DNA from: Astrocystis sublimbata | Taxonomy: Eukaryota; Ascomycota; Sordariomycetes; Xylariales; Xylariaceae | NCBI GenBank assembly: GCA_022453515.1 | Contig: JAJNNY010000026.1 | Location: forward strand, 62,001 to 126,000 | Reading direction: 5' to 3' | DNA: 64,000 nucleotides | Part shown: one piece after another, positions 21,824-34,131 of the stretch | Numbering within the stretch: position 1 is the first letter of the stretch | Layout of the letters: each line of letters opens with the position of its first letter | Made by a program: the position numbers and the translations under genes | Notes under the pieces: model-generated | The model's database searches: none | The model's input: only the letters and a program-made list of their open reading frames with translations | Told to the model about the DNA's origin: nothing

Positions 21824-23256
21824 ATGGCGCGCACCAAGCAGGCGCGGCCTGTCGAGCGTCAGACCTCGTCCGAATACACAGCTTCTTCACCGAAGCAGAC
21901 GCAGCAGCAGCAGCAGCATGTCGCACGCCAACCCAACGGCGCGAGCCAGAAATCAGCACAAGCGCCGATAGTAGTAGTACCAGCAACAGCCGACGCGGGC
22001 GCAACGCAGCTTGTCATCGCAGTCGCTGGTATATACGGGTCCTTGTAGGTTCCCTCCTCTCCTCCCATCGCGAACTCTGGGCTCTGGGCTCTTCATCATG
22101 GGGGAGGGGCTAACACGGCCATGGCGACGACGACAGCCTCACATGGGCCTATCTGCAGGAGAAGCTCACGACGACGCCACACGGCCCGCCGGGGCAGACC
22201 GAGGTGTTCAAGTACCCCGTGTTCCTGAACACGATCCAGTCGCTGTTCGCGGCGGCGACGGGGGCGCTGTACCTGTGGTCCAGCACGCCGACGGGCGCGC
22301 CCATCCCGCCCATCATCCCGTCGGCGCGCATCCTGATGCCGCTGCTCCTCGTCGCCCTGACCAGCTCGCTCGCCTCCCCCTTCGGCTACGCCTCGCTCGC
22401 CCACATCGACTACATCACCTTCCTGCTCGCCAAGAGCTGCAAGCTGCTGCCCGTCATGTTCCTGCACATCACCGTCTTCCGCAAGCGCTACCCGCTGTAC
22501 AAGTACATGGTCGTCGCCGCCGTCACCGCCGGCGTCGCCGTCTTCACCCTGCACTCGGGCAAGAAGGGCGGCAAGGGCCACGCCTCCTCGTCGTCCGCCA
22601 CCGACCGCAACAGCGCCTGGGGCCTGCTGCTGCTGGGCATCAACCTGCTGTTCGACGGCCTCACCAACAGCACCCAGGACTACATCTTCACCGCCTTCCA
22701 GCCCTACTCGGGCCCGCAGATGATGTGCGCCAACAACCTCATGAGCATGGCCGTCATGGTCACCTACCTCGTCCTCAGCCCCTGGCTCGTCCACACCGGC
22801 ATCGGCGAGTGGGTCGGCATGGACATCGCCGGAAGCGCCGGCGAGCTCGACGAGGCCCTCGCCTTCATGGCCCGCTATCCGGGCGTCTGGTCCGACATCC
22901 TCGGGTTCGCCGCCTGCGGTGCCGTCGGACAGGTCTTCATATGTTCGTCCTCCCCTTCTCAATACACCTATCGCAAGGGAATCAAGCAAGCTGACAAACC
23001 AAATTCGTTTCACGCAGTCTACACGCTCTCGACCTTCTCCTCCGTGCTCCTCGTGACCGTCACTGTCACCCGCAAGATGTTCACCATGATCCTGTCCGTC
23101 GTCGCCTTCGGCCACCGCCTGACCAACATGCAGGTCCTGGGCGTGGGCCTCGTCTTCGGCGGTATTGGCGCCGAGGCCGCCATCGCGCGCCGCGAGAAGA
23201 TCGCAAAAGAGGAGGCCAAGAGGGCTGCGAAGGCGCAGGCGTTGAAGTCCCAATGA
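21824..23256 (+). CDS. HUT1: UDP-galactose transporter homolog (SLC35B1/HUT1), ER nucleotide-sugar transporter
   Basis: I read three exons, 21824-22044, 22137-22942 and 23018-23256, giving 421 residues. After a polar, Gln-rich N-terminus come about ten hydrophobic membrane segments. Family landmarks are GIYGSFLTWAYLQEK (rebuilt across intron 1), the AKSCKLLPVM motif, GLTNSTQDY and VFIFYTLSTFSS (rebuilt across intron 2). The C-terminus is a charged cytosolic tail (REKIAKEEAKRAAK). Members sit in the ER membrane and move nucleotides or nucleotide sugars. Intron 1 (92 bases) uses GTAGGT and a CTAAC branch site. Intron 2 (GTTCGT...CAG) is 75 bases and has no stop, so an unspliced read would add 25 residues. 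The gene is more GC-rich than its neighbours, and both strands therefore show long false ORFs. Confidence 0.93.
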
Positions 23257-24564
23257 GACCACAAATGAGCGAGCGCGTCTTCTTTGGCGGAGCTTTTGTC
23301 ATGCTCCAATGGTCGGTCCATTGTCGAGTTATTCATCTGTACAGGACTAGATACATGTTTTTCAAGTTACTTTACAATACAAAGTTTTTTCTATAAACAA
23401 CTTGAGAATGAAACCTGGAGCGAGGGAGAGAGACAAGGTATTTATTTGACTTAAGATCATAATGTGAAGACAAACAAAAACAAGTATTAGCTTTCATTGC
23501 GACTCGAGCATTGCAGGTGGTCTGTCTATCTATCTATAGTGAGCAGTGTATATACCTCTAAGCTAACAAGACAAGAAAGAAGCTTTTGTATCATTGAGCA
23601 GAATTACACGATTTTCACATCTGCCCCCTTCCCACATTTGACATGATGCAACATGTGCTGCTGGGTGCAAGGAATAGAAGTGTTGGAACCAACCTGGAAG
23701 CATACCTATTATAGTCATACATCACAAACATCCATACTATCACTACAATCAGGCCTCCCTAGGTATAGTATATCCAATGATGCCTGCCACATTGATGTCT
23801 ACTTTACGTCCTAACTATATATACTTGCTGGATTCACACGGAACTATATTGAGACCAGAAAATCGACTTTGTTTGAACCAGGTGCGCCGTGAAGCGCACC
23901 TTTCGAATATTTGTCATTCATCAACTATATATACAAAATTTCGTCGAGAGCTCGTTGAAGTTTCCCGCATATCCAGACATCATTAAAGATGAGGATGTTA
24001 CATGCGTATAGAATATATGCAATGGTGTACGCCTGTATGCGCTCTCGCCCCTCCCCAATTCCGTTCCATAGACAACTCGAGAACGCCTTGGTTGTTCCGA
24101 AGCCGCGTTTTGCGCTTGCGCACAGTGAAAGCTTGCCGGCTCCCACAAACTTTTTTTTCGCTCGCTCGCTGGCTCGGAAATCGACACGCCGAACCCCCGA
24201 GCTTGATAACCAGGGTTTTCGCCACGGATGATTATCCCCTTACTTTTTTTGCTCACAAACGATTGTAAATTATACATTGGCGTTGGAATCAATGGACGTC
24301 ATGACCCACGAATGTGTAGTGAAAAAAGACACATGGCCGCCTTCCTCTCGTTGACTTTTGCCTGTATCGCGATTGCGCCGCCCGGGATGTCCGGTGTCAC
24401 CATTTCGGTGCATGTTTATGCTCCAAAACATGAAAATCAAGATAACAACAAATAGAAGATTTGAGGTGGTGTGAAGATAGTCAAATCAAACAAATGAAAA
24501 CGTGCAAGATGAAGTTCTGTGCAGAGAGTAAGAATGACGGCCGTTTAAGAAGCCTCAATAACGG
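23257..24564. other. Convergent 3' regions of HUT1 and the phosphatase gene
   Basis: No ORF looks coding. The 1.3 kb between two convergent stop codons is AT-rich, with CTATCTATCTATAG near 23,525 and TATATATAC near 23,815 and 23,930. It should contain two 3' UTRs. Confidence 0.6.
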
Positions 24565-26991
24565 CTATAATACGTCGTCGATAGATCGAGTAATTGGTGT
24601 TTCCCCTTTTGTTGGGGGGCTCCTTGGATCCGCTACTTGAGTGGGTCGGCCAAAGGGCACCCAGGGATTTCGTGGAAACATTGTCTCCCGAGGAGAGAAG
24701 AGGCCCTCAGTGGGCGTAGGTGGGGACTCAATAAACTTCATCCCAGCGAGTTCTGAGAACGAGTCGTGAAGGGGATTATTCGTCATGGTCTCAACACGCG
24801 GCGACATTAAAGTATCGTCGTCCTCCGATAGTGCTGAAGAGATTGCAAACTCCCGTGAAGGCGATCTTTGTATCTCATGGTTTCCAAACGGATCTTGCCG
24901 CTTGAGACCTGTGTGATGATCCTGAAACCCAAAATTGAAATGCCCGCTGGAATTCTCACTGGGAAAGTTGCTAGGGGGGAACCCTGGAGATGGGGGAGGT
25001 TTAAAGAATGAGGATGACCTGGGTGGAAATGCCTGCTCCTGACCCGTCTCTATTTTGGGCTCAAACAGCATAGGTGGGGCGAGGGAATCACCAAAACTAA
25101 AGCGAGGTAAACTGTCCGAATCCTGCCCCCCGCGGCCCTCTGTCCATGAAAAGCTGGACGGAGCGGAAGATGGCCCAGGTGAAATCGCATCAACATTAGG
25201 TGTTGATTTTCCGCGAGTATGGGACGGGCTCCGATCACGAGTCGAATCCGCTGACAGTGTTTTGTCGTCGGGCAGGGGTGCCGTCATGGGCTCCTTTGGT
25301 TTCATGTCAATAGCATCGGCCGACAATGTGAGTCTATGTTTTGTAGGGCTCCTGCCACTCCTGGGGCAGACAGCCGAACGAGGCGGGAGCCTCTTCTTCG
25401 CGACCTCTTTTTGGAAGTCTTGGAGACAGTACATGAGTCGCATATTCGGGCTTATCCATTTGCTCTTTGCTTGAGCGGCATAGTAGGCATCGTTGACGCT
25501 CATGCCGGGGTTTTGATATAGACCATATGCAATGATCAAGCTCGCTGAACGACTTGCGCCTTGTTGACAGTGTACAAGCAGTTTCTTCCCCTCCTTGGTG
25601 CGGCTGTCGATTGTTTCACACAGTGTCAACAGATCAGTCGCAATGTCGGTGTTATGGTCCCAGGGCATATGTATATATTCGGGTTCGTTCCACGAGGGTG
25701 CTTTTGGCGTCGTGGGTGTTTCCGAGCCAGAAGCATCGCGAGGTCCATCACGAGGTGGGTATTCGAATGCCGTCGCAAAGCTGTCATCAGTCATCGCTGT
25801 ATCCGGTATTGGCGATTGAACCATGACCTCAGGCCTTGAGGCGTTTTGTTTGGCAGCCGCGAAAGGGTTATGGACCTCCCGGGCCACATTGATGACGACG
25901 TCAAATTTGGAGGCCTCCTCAGCTGTGGGTTCCAAGTACAAGTACACGTTATCGCTGTATATCGCAATTGGTCCATCGGGATAGCCCGGAGACTTTTGAT
26001 CCTCGTTATTCTCCGACTCATCATGGAAGGGCTCAAAATCCATAGCGGCCCGACTGGCCATTTGTGGTCTAATAGGAGAAGATTCCTCTTCCATGATTGT
26101 TGATTCATAGTCATCACTGATACTTCCTAGCCTGGTTGGGCGCAGGACTTCCGATAGGCCCGATGTGCCGCGTTCGAATACTGTAGGAAATGTCATTCCG
26201 CCAGAGGGTCCGAATGTCGCCGATTTAATTGTGGAGAGCATATGAGGCGATGAGGTAGAATGCTTCAGAGCACGTCGCTGCATGATTGGCGCTAGGCCAG
26301 GTGAGCCAGGCACTTCAGAAGCCATGGGGCGCAGGCTAAGGCATTGTGAATCGGTTTTCAGACTGAGCAGGCTGGGCTTTTTCCGTGGACCAGCTATTTT
26401 GGGCTTGATGAAAGAAGGCGACGACGGCTCCGAAACCAAGGTCGTGTTCAAAGATGTCGCAAATGGTGGTTGTATGGATAGGCCCTTCATGTTCCTCGGT
26501 TTCCTGGGGCCGGGCGAGGTCATGGGTCGCTCAAATGTGGTCGTTGTGGTTGCGCTGCGATCAATCTGTAGGCCGTCCATATTTGTTGGCAATTCGCCGA
26601 AAGTATTCGAGGGGAAAGAGTTCAAAGGTATGAGGTTGACAGGCGAGTCGGGAGACGACGAGGGCGACGGATCCGACAAGGAAGATGTATCCGTGGTCAG
26701 GGTGGGCGAAGAGTCGGCTGATTCCGAGTTCTGGGTCGACATGCTGTCATGATGCCGGTGGGCATGATCTGAAGAAATCGGTTGAAGAAAATGGTTCGGT
26801 GGTTGAGGGCTCTTATGATCGCCGTGTCTAGGCAAGAAAGACGAATTGCTCATCATGAGCTTGGGCTCCCCGATTGTAACCATATCCCTATCTCCTAACG
26901 TATCTGCCTCTGGATCTATTATGGACATGAATGAGGGTAACTGGTCCTCGTACATGCGTCGGGTGGCGGCGGAAGGCATGTTTGGTCTCAT
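24565..26991 (-). CDS. MSG5: Dual-specificity (MAP-kinase) phosphatase, Msg5-like
   Basis: A single exon on the minus strand encodes 808 residues. The catalytic core lies at about residues 345-535: a conserved Asp-rich stretch, then the signature HCQQGASRS with nucleophile Cys near 475 and Arg near 481 (HCx5R), followed by SASLIIAYGLYQ and the WISPNMRLMY helix. The long N-terminal part holds basic-hydrophobic stretches that resemble MAPK docking sites (RKKPSLLSL near residue 200, RKPRNMKGLSI upstream). The C-terminal 270 residues are Ser/Pro-rich and disordered. Yeast Msg5 dephosphorylates MAP kinases of the pheromone and cell-wall pathways. I infer the same general role here. The start codon is the first ATG of the long frame; an upstream exon cannot be excluded. 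Confidence 0.9.
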   Translation of the reverse strand: MRPNMPSAATRRMYEDQLPSFMSIIDPEADTLGDRDMVTIGEPKLMMSNSSFLPRHGDHKSPQPPNHFLQPISSDHAHRHHDSMSTQNSESADSSPTLTTDTSSLSDPSPSSSPDSPVNLIPLNSFPSNTFGELPTNMDGLQIDRSATTTTTFERPMTSPGPRKPRNMKGLSIQPPFATSLNTTLVSEPSSPSFIKPKIAGPRKKPSLLSLKTDSQCLSLRPMASEVPGSPGLAPIMQRRALKHSTSSPHMLSTIKSATFGPSGGMTFPTVFERGTSGLSEVLRPTRLGSISDDYESTIMEEESSPIRPQMASRAAMDFEPFHDESENNEDQKSPGYPDGPIAIYSDNVYLYLEPTAEEASKFDVVINVAREVHNPFAAAKQNASRPEVMVQSPIPDTAMTDDSFATAFEYPPRDGPRDASGSETPTTPKAPSWNEPEYIHMPWDHNTDIATDLLTLCETIDSRTKEGKKLLVHCQQGASRSASLIIAYGLYQNPGMSVNDAYYAAQAKSKWISPNMRLMYCLQDFQKEVAKKRLPPRSAVCPRSGRSPTKHRLTLSADAIDMKPKEPMTAPLPDDKTLSADSTRDRSPSHTRGKSTPNVDAISPGPSSAPSSFSWTEGRGGQDSDSLPRFSFGDSLAPPMLFEPKIETGQEQAFPPRSSSFFKPPPSPGFPPSNFPSENSSGHFNFGFQDHHTGLKRQDPFGNHEIQRSPSREFAISSALSEDDDTLMSPRVETMTNNPLHDSFSELAGMKFIESPPTPTEGLFSPRETMFPRNPWVPFGRPTQVADPRSPPTKGETPITRSIDDVL

Positions 26992-29018
26992 CGATGACCT
27001 CGGGAGTGCCTGGTATCAGTTTTAATAGCCAGCTCTTTCCAATCCACGCTCAGGTTGAATATTGTCCGCCCTTGTGTTTTATCCTCATTCAGTGTGTTGT
27101 CGACAGGACAAGCACAAGGAGCTTGTTGTAGAGGCACGATATGCCAAAGAGGGTTGTTGTAAAATATGTTGTTAAAGGAATCCAATGGGAGAATGGCGGC
27201 CAGGCGGATAGTATGAGCCAGGACGTGATACCGGACAGCGCTGCTGAATCCTACTACTGCACCTCGATCCTTCTCTTGTCGGTCCAGGTTATTACCTCGT
27301 CGTCGATCAAGACTTCCCAACCCGTGTTCCAGAGCCGGATGATGCCACGAGGAGAACTCGGCGTTCACGGACGATTGGCGATTGATGTATTGCGGTAGAT
27401 CAAGGGAGACCAAGCAACCCGGCGAGACAGGAAGCAGGGAGGAATAAACAAATGAGATGAAGTAGGGAAGTACAACGATGTAGCGTAGGCAGCCACGGAT
27501 GTTGGGATGGTAAAATTAGAATGGCGTGGGTGTTTCGGGTGGCTACGAGTCGTAGGCCATCGAGCAACAGTGGAACGAACCCCGGTTGACCAAAGCCAGT
27601 TGACAAAACAGGTGGCAGGCGAGGCAGGCGAGGCAGGCAGAGGGAAGAAGAAGAAGAGATGAACGTGCGCTGGTCAGGGTTCGTTGGTTGCTGGGTTGCT
27701 GGGCAGGCACAGGAGGCGGGCGCTTGACGAGGCAAAGGTGCGCGCTAGGTTCGGTGGCACCGGCGGCGGCGGTTGCGAAGACGAAGACGAAGGATGGGGA
27801 AAGGAAGCAAGCAAGGAGGGAAGAAGACCGAAAGGGCAGCCAAAAGTCACAGGCAGGGCCGGGCGGGCGGGCGGGCGCGTAGCAGGACCTCGAGGAGGGG
27901 AGTGAGTGAGGGCGAGGGTGAGAATGAGAGAGGGGAGAGAAGTTGGTGTACTTCCTGCCTGTCTACTTGTCACTCAGGCATAGCAAAAACCCATTCGACA
28001 TCGGCTACTCGTACGCTACGCTACCTCAGTGCAATTGGAAACAAAACAAAGCGCTCGATGGCGGGTCGGGGATGGGGAGAGGTGGGGAGAGACGGGACGT
28101 CGAGGAAGCAACACGGCACGAGGAAAAGAGAGCGAGTGAGTGGATGGATGGATGCAATACGGCGGCGGTTGGGGCAGGGACAGGAGTTTGGCTGGGTTTG
28201 CACTAAGAGGCAGCAGGCGACATGGGCCCTGGCATCCTGGGCCATGGGACAAGGGTATGGTACATGGGCCATGGGGGAGCGCCATGGGGGGATGCAGCAG
28301 TATACCGGCCTATACTAACCCAGAGCAGGCGGGCGCAGGCGTTAGCTGCCGGTGGGTGGGCTGTGGGCTGTGGTGTACCGACCCTGCAAGTACTACCAGG
28401 TAGTACCGCCAGAGAGTCATGATCCTGTTGGCTGTTTCTGGCTTCCAGTGTCGGCCTTGTAGCGCGGTGGTAGCGCGGCGGTAGTGCGTGGGCCACCTGG
28501 GCCCTGGCGCTTGCGTCAGGGGGGTTGCCTCCCTCGCAGTCCCCCCTGGGCGCCATAGTGCCGCGGCGACAAAGCGCGGTACTGCTCGAGTCGCCTGCTA
28601 ACTAACCTGGCTGACAATAGCTGCACAATGCCGTCTTTGTGGACAACCACGCGACTTGTTCCCGCCTGCAGTCGCTATTGCAGCCCATTCCCTGGGCCTC
28701 CCCCCTTCAGCTACGCCAGAGCAGACCAGAACCGCGCCAAATTGCACCTCGGCGCGGCACCGATACCTTCTAGTGACATCTGACCTGATCCTCCCACCCA
28801 TCACTCGCTCCCGCTATTTTTGGCCTGTTCTGAGCCCTGCGACAGGGCTTGATCGCATGCGTGGCAGGTAGGTAGTTCTTGCTTGCTCGGCTCAAGTATC
28901 CCAGCCTCTGACAATATCGTTTCACAACCTCCGGAGTACACACCTACCTCTACCTCACCGCATACATAGCTCAACACAGTCCATCATGGATCCATCACGG
29001 CTCGCACCTCGACCAGCA

Positions 29019-29048
29019 GCAGCCAGCCAGCCAGCCAGCCAGCCAGCC
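29019..29048. repeat. (CAGC/AGCC)n microsatellite
   Basis: About seven AGCC units follow a short AGC run at the edge of the gene-free region, the same motif as at 3101-3124. Confidence 0.85.
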
Positions 29049-32000
29049 ACCTACTCTTGCCATCATTCTGGCCACGGACGGCTGGCCCACTCGCCCGCTC
29101 GCTCGCTGCCATGCGAGCCATGTACGCTGGTTTGGTGTGGTGTGCTCTGCGCTGTGGTACTTGCAGATGGTGTGTTCCATCATCTGCGTGCTGAGTTCTA
29201 CGGCCTCCACTCTGCTGAGGCATGGAGGAGCATCTCGGCACATGAGTGGCTATCTTGGGTGCTCGCCCGGCAGGGGTCGCGTCTGCGCGGCGAGACATCC
29301 ACCAAGGACAGGGGCCGCGACTGGTGATGGGCTTCTATTAATAGCCCCCTGCAGCCAAGTCGGCGCCAATCTTCAGCCAATCAGCGTGTTCCAGCTCCAT
29401 CTGGAAATCCAATCCGTTCTTTTTTTTTCAAAGCCGCTGATCGACTTCGTCCCTCTCGGCGGAATTAGAAGCGCGAGAGGTGGCCTTGAGGCGATTCCTC
29501 GTCCCAACTTCCGTAGTGTGGTTGGTGCATTGACGCTGGAGTCCGTGACTCCGGTTGAACCACTGCAGATAGGCAAGATAGGAATCATCGATTGTCGTTG
29601 CGGTGGCCAAACATTATGTACACTTTCTGGTCCGTTGTTTCATGCAATCGCAATCATCCCAACAACTTACTCACTTCATCATCTCTACCGCCTATCAATT
29701 CTCACGTGGTCTGCGCAGCCTCACTACCTGTCACTCACCCAATCCCGCCAGTACTTGCCTGCCATGGCCCGGCCTGCATTTGGACCCGCCAATGTGGTCT
29801 TTCATCGGCATATGAGCGAAAGCGGTCGAACATCCTGAGACAAAAATAAGTCATCGCCTATCATGAGCTGAAAAGGATCGCGGACTCGCCCCATATTCCC
29901 AACAGACCATACTTGGACTGAGGAGTAGACTGCTTGCTGGCTTCGCTCTAGTTTTGGTCGTAGTGTGAATCAGTATACAACCGATATGCTGGGTCCATCC
30001 TATAAACTTGACGCATTCCCAAGTTGGAAGAGATCCATGACAGGGACTATACAGATCCCTTGAACGACTAATGAGAGACAACCTTTCCCGCTTTCGTATT
30101 AAGACTCTACGGGCTGCTTATTTTTAGATGTGATTTGAAGGAATGTGTTTTTCCAATAAGCAGCAGGATGACAAACAATGAAATTGTGAGCAAGGCTCTA
30201 ACCATCAGACCCCACAGCACACTAAAAATCCGGGAAGGAACCACGTGTATTGCATTCACCACCTACTCGTATCTACCTATCCAGGATATTCAGCATTCGA
30301 TTTCTTTGAAGGATGAATTCGCTGGCCGTATGTAATCCATCATATGACCGAACGATCTGTTGCTGACGACGACGAGCCCGCCGAACAATGCATTCGCACA
30401 GCCGAAACGGCTGCAATACGTCACAAAGAGTGGTCCGGCCACTAGAATGGAGTTGTTGATGACACTTACACTGCCTTGTTTAGAGTGTAGTCATTTTGAC
30501 GATGACTTGGAATGGGTACGAGTATGTGTGCTCAGGTAAAGCCAATCACTTACACGCAATACTAGCATAATAGTCAAAACACACAATTCCTATTTAGGGC
30601 TACGTAATACCAAAGGGGACGTTTGGTTTAGATAACGTTCCAACCCGGTGGTTCTTGTGGTTACTCAATCTATCTATTCACCCGTCTCACTTCTGAATGG
30701 TTGTTAGCAACATATTGTTCACCGGGCGTACTAGTATGGACTAAGCAATAAGGTTGACGATCATCTGTCTGGAACTCCAATTCTGAAACGAAGCAGCGCA
30801 CACGCAATCCATATCCCCCAACGCGTAGAGTCGGTAATACGTTTGAGATGGCTTTGCCAAGTCACTCGCCCGTTTTCATTAGCCTCAATGCTTGATTAGT
30901 AAAACATTGTTTGCGTCATACGGCATCACGAGGATTCGAGTGGCGCTACTAAGCAAAGTAAGTAAGGTGACCGACGAGGTTAGGATTTCATGGCCCGCAC
31001 GGCTTCACCGTCACTCCTTCGGATAGCGTCGATTTGACCCTGACCGTATACGGTCCCGCTGCTACTATCAAATTCCTTTCCAGATAGCCGGGTCGGGTCT
31101 GAATTGTTCCTGGCTGAGCCATCAAGTCCATGCTAGCTATCACTTATCAAGTATCATTGGAGACAGGTCGCTGAGGCGCTAAGAAGAAGATCTTCATTAG
31201 TGAGGTGCGCAAGTATCGAACTAATGTGCTTTTCCCATTCCGCTATGGCATTTGTCACTACTCCATTGAAGATGGCTTTGTAAGCATGTTACTACTGAAC
31301 TGGCTTGGCAAATAGCTGTACTTACTCTAGCAGGCTATTTTATACTTATACGGATCTCGAGGGATCTGACTCCCCATACCATACCTTGGCCCATCGCACG
31401 GTGGGGATGGAAATCAAGGAATACCAAGACCGTTCGACGGTGAGGCACCGCTTTCACATTATCGAATTTAGAGATTTGATCAACGATGACTCTTGGCTCG
31501 AATAATCGCATGGAAATATTCCAGATGCCCTGTCAGCATACAGTCATAGCGCTGTGGATATTTAGGGGTCCTGTAGGCTGTCCAGATGCTGTATGTCATT
31601 TTGACAGATCGATGCGAGTCCCGGACAACATCTACATCATATCCTAAATCCAGCCTGCTTCTCTTTTGGAACTGGAAATGAAAATCCGGAGAAGCTGAGG
31701 TGCTAAGGAGCGGCTTGCCAGTAGCATGAACATCGTTCTCGGCCAGGAACGACCGAAATCAGCAAATGGCCAAAGGATTGATCGCCAGCTACGCAGGAAT
31801 AGCCACTCCCTGAGGTTTCCAGCAACGAACCTGGCCGTAATTTTTGATACTTGTTGACGTTGACGAGAGGATGGGTCGACGTCTCTTGAATTGACCAGGC
31901 AACGAGAATATGGACTGGGATACGCCACATGGCTACATAGCAACGACCGCAGGGGTAGCGGGAGGAGTGATTCCAACAATCCCAGCAATAGCAGCAGTTG

Positions 32001-34099
32001 ACAACACTGGATGAAAACTGAAGGATTCAATTCCCTTAACGAACCACTATATGATAGGGAACGAAGATCTGTCTGTCAGCAGTGAAGCATAACATACACA
32101 TTTAATTACGCATATAAAAAGCACACGGGAGCGGCGTCAATCTGTTGTTTTTAGAACGGACTCAGGGGCTCGAGAGCTGGCGCGCAGGGCAGGTATCGTC
32201 ACTTTTCTTCATGGCCCTTTCTCTCCTAGCTGCAAAACCTACTCGGGTGCCATACTATCAATCGTAGTAGTGCTACCTGCGGACAAATGCCTATTGCTAG
32301 ATGCATAGTATGATCTTCTGATATGATCAGTCCTTAGTGTCGGTATATCAATCAGGTTACACCTGACTGCGGCTCCCCTGTTCCTGTCCTGTGATGAGGC
32401 TTCAAAGGCAGTTTGATCAGCAACAGGCACCGAGGCAAGCGAGCTGTGGTGAAAAGCCCCTTGAATTACCGGGAGCGGCTCGCAGCTCTGTCTTTGGACA
32501 GCACTTCGGATACCACCCCATCAGAGAGCCCTGCTTGATATATACCAGGATCCGGGGTCGTTGAGGCGCACACCGCGCAACTGTGGTGGGCATATGGTGG
32601 TCCAAGGGTTTACGGGGTGCGGTGTGGAGATTGAAAGGGGAAATCGTCTTCCGAACTTCAGATGTCTGATGCAAGAGAGGAGCAGGAGCAGCAGTTCGCA
32701 GGATGCTGTTTTGCATTTGCAGCACATACCATCGTTCTCCATGTACGTATGTATGTATCGATCATATAGGTTAAGTAGGCATGTGAGCCGTTTGACATGT
32801 AGGTAGTAGGTATGTAAGACGAACCAACATGCAGCATGCAGACAGCAACCGTTGACTAAAAACTCCGCTGCCAACTGTACGCAATGGATTGTCGAATTGC
32901 CTATCGGCTTGTGTGAGCCCAGGCATGCCAGGGTGGTATTGGGAGATGCATATAATCACAAAAGTGTGGCCTCCCGATTACCCAGAAGTCCGGCATCATA
33001 TGCATGCTGATTGATACCTATCAAGCCTATTGGCTTCAACAGCAAGTCTCGTGGCAATTGTATCATTTCCTATCGTGAGAGCCAATGTAACCCCAATTCG
33101 CCTCATACATACGAATTGGGACCTCCGTGCATACATAGCACCCCATGAGCCAGACGATCTCAGTCTCATCAGTGAGTTGGGTTTTCCTCTCCGCATTCTT
33201 TGCGTAGCATCTGGGAAGGAGGGCTGATCAAGCAGGTGTCGCACAGGCATACGAGTGAGAGGTAGGCTCCCGAGGGCATAGGTAGTCGAGGGGTAGTAGT
33301 CATGGGAGTCCTGAGAGAGTAGGAAGACAGATGGGCAAATACCTCGCTGTGATAAAGTGGTCTTTAATATGATCTCCGGTTTATAGTCATTGCATTCGGC
33401 GAGACTCGATTGATCGCCTTATAATGTCTCGAACTATCCTAATTCAGATGATATTCCGTCAGAATACGAAGCAGCTTGGTCGCTCCGTAGTGCAAACTGC
33501 TTGCTCGTCGTTGTTACGCGTACGTAATAGATAACCCTATATGCCTATGCGTAAACATCATCAGACACGGAATGCTACTTCAGTGTACAATGGCCTTTGT
33601 AGAGCAAACTGAGCATCACCTTCAAAATCTCATGCCATGAGTTTGGCTGGAAAGCCCTTTGTTGGGGGGCCCCACGTTGTCGTTCTGCTACAACACAATT
33701 GACTTGCTCGGACAACAACGTAACTCGTACAGCCGCAAAGACAAGTAACACCCCTTTCATCCGTCGTGCGCCAGCCGTATAGTAATTTGGCCTTATATCT
33801 TCCTTCATTTGTATCATCAATCTCAAATCTTCTAACCCTTCGATGTGGCTTTCCCACCATCAGCTAGGAACCAACCTTCCCAAGGTGACTGGCCTTCTGC
33901 TGGCTGGCCCCCATGCACTGTATGTTTGTTCAAGTGCAGTGTACCTAGTAGGCTACTGTGAACAGATAGTGTTATCGCCACTCGTACTAACTTGTTGATC
34001 TACATCTACAGATTGCGTATGCGTAAGTCTTGTCGAACAACGTGGGTGATCACTTGTAAGATAGCACACAGACCTCTTCTGAGCAATTTGATGGCGGTG

Positions 34100-34131
34100 G
34101 CCCGTGTGCCCGTGTGCCCGTGTGCCCGTGT
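34100..34131. repeat. (GCCCGTGT)4 tandem repeat
   Basis: Four perfect 8-base units lie in the gene-free region. Confidence 0.95.

Noticed and set aside
22096..23262. 388-residue open frame on the minus strand opposite HUT1 (and a 327-residue frame in another plus frame)
   Set aside because: Both are shadows of GC-rich third codon positions in HUT1; the translations are Asp/Glu/Val- or Arg/His-rich without motifs.
29137..29838. 233-residue plus-strand open frame in the gene-free block
   Set aside because: No family motif, mixed low-complexity composition and no support from splice signals or neighbours.
31644..32030. Minus-strand frame with a leucine-rich, signal-peptide-like beginning (possible effector)
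   Set aside because: It begins at TTG, not ATG, and the remainder has no cysteine pattern or other secreted-protein features.
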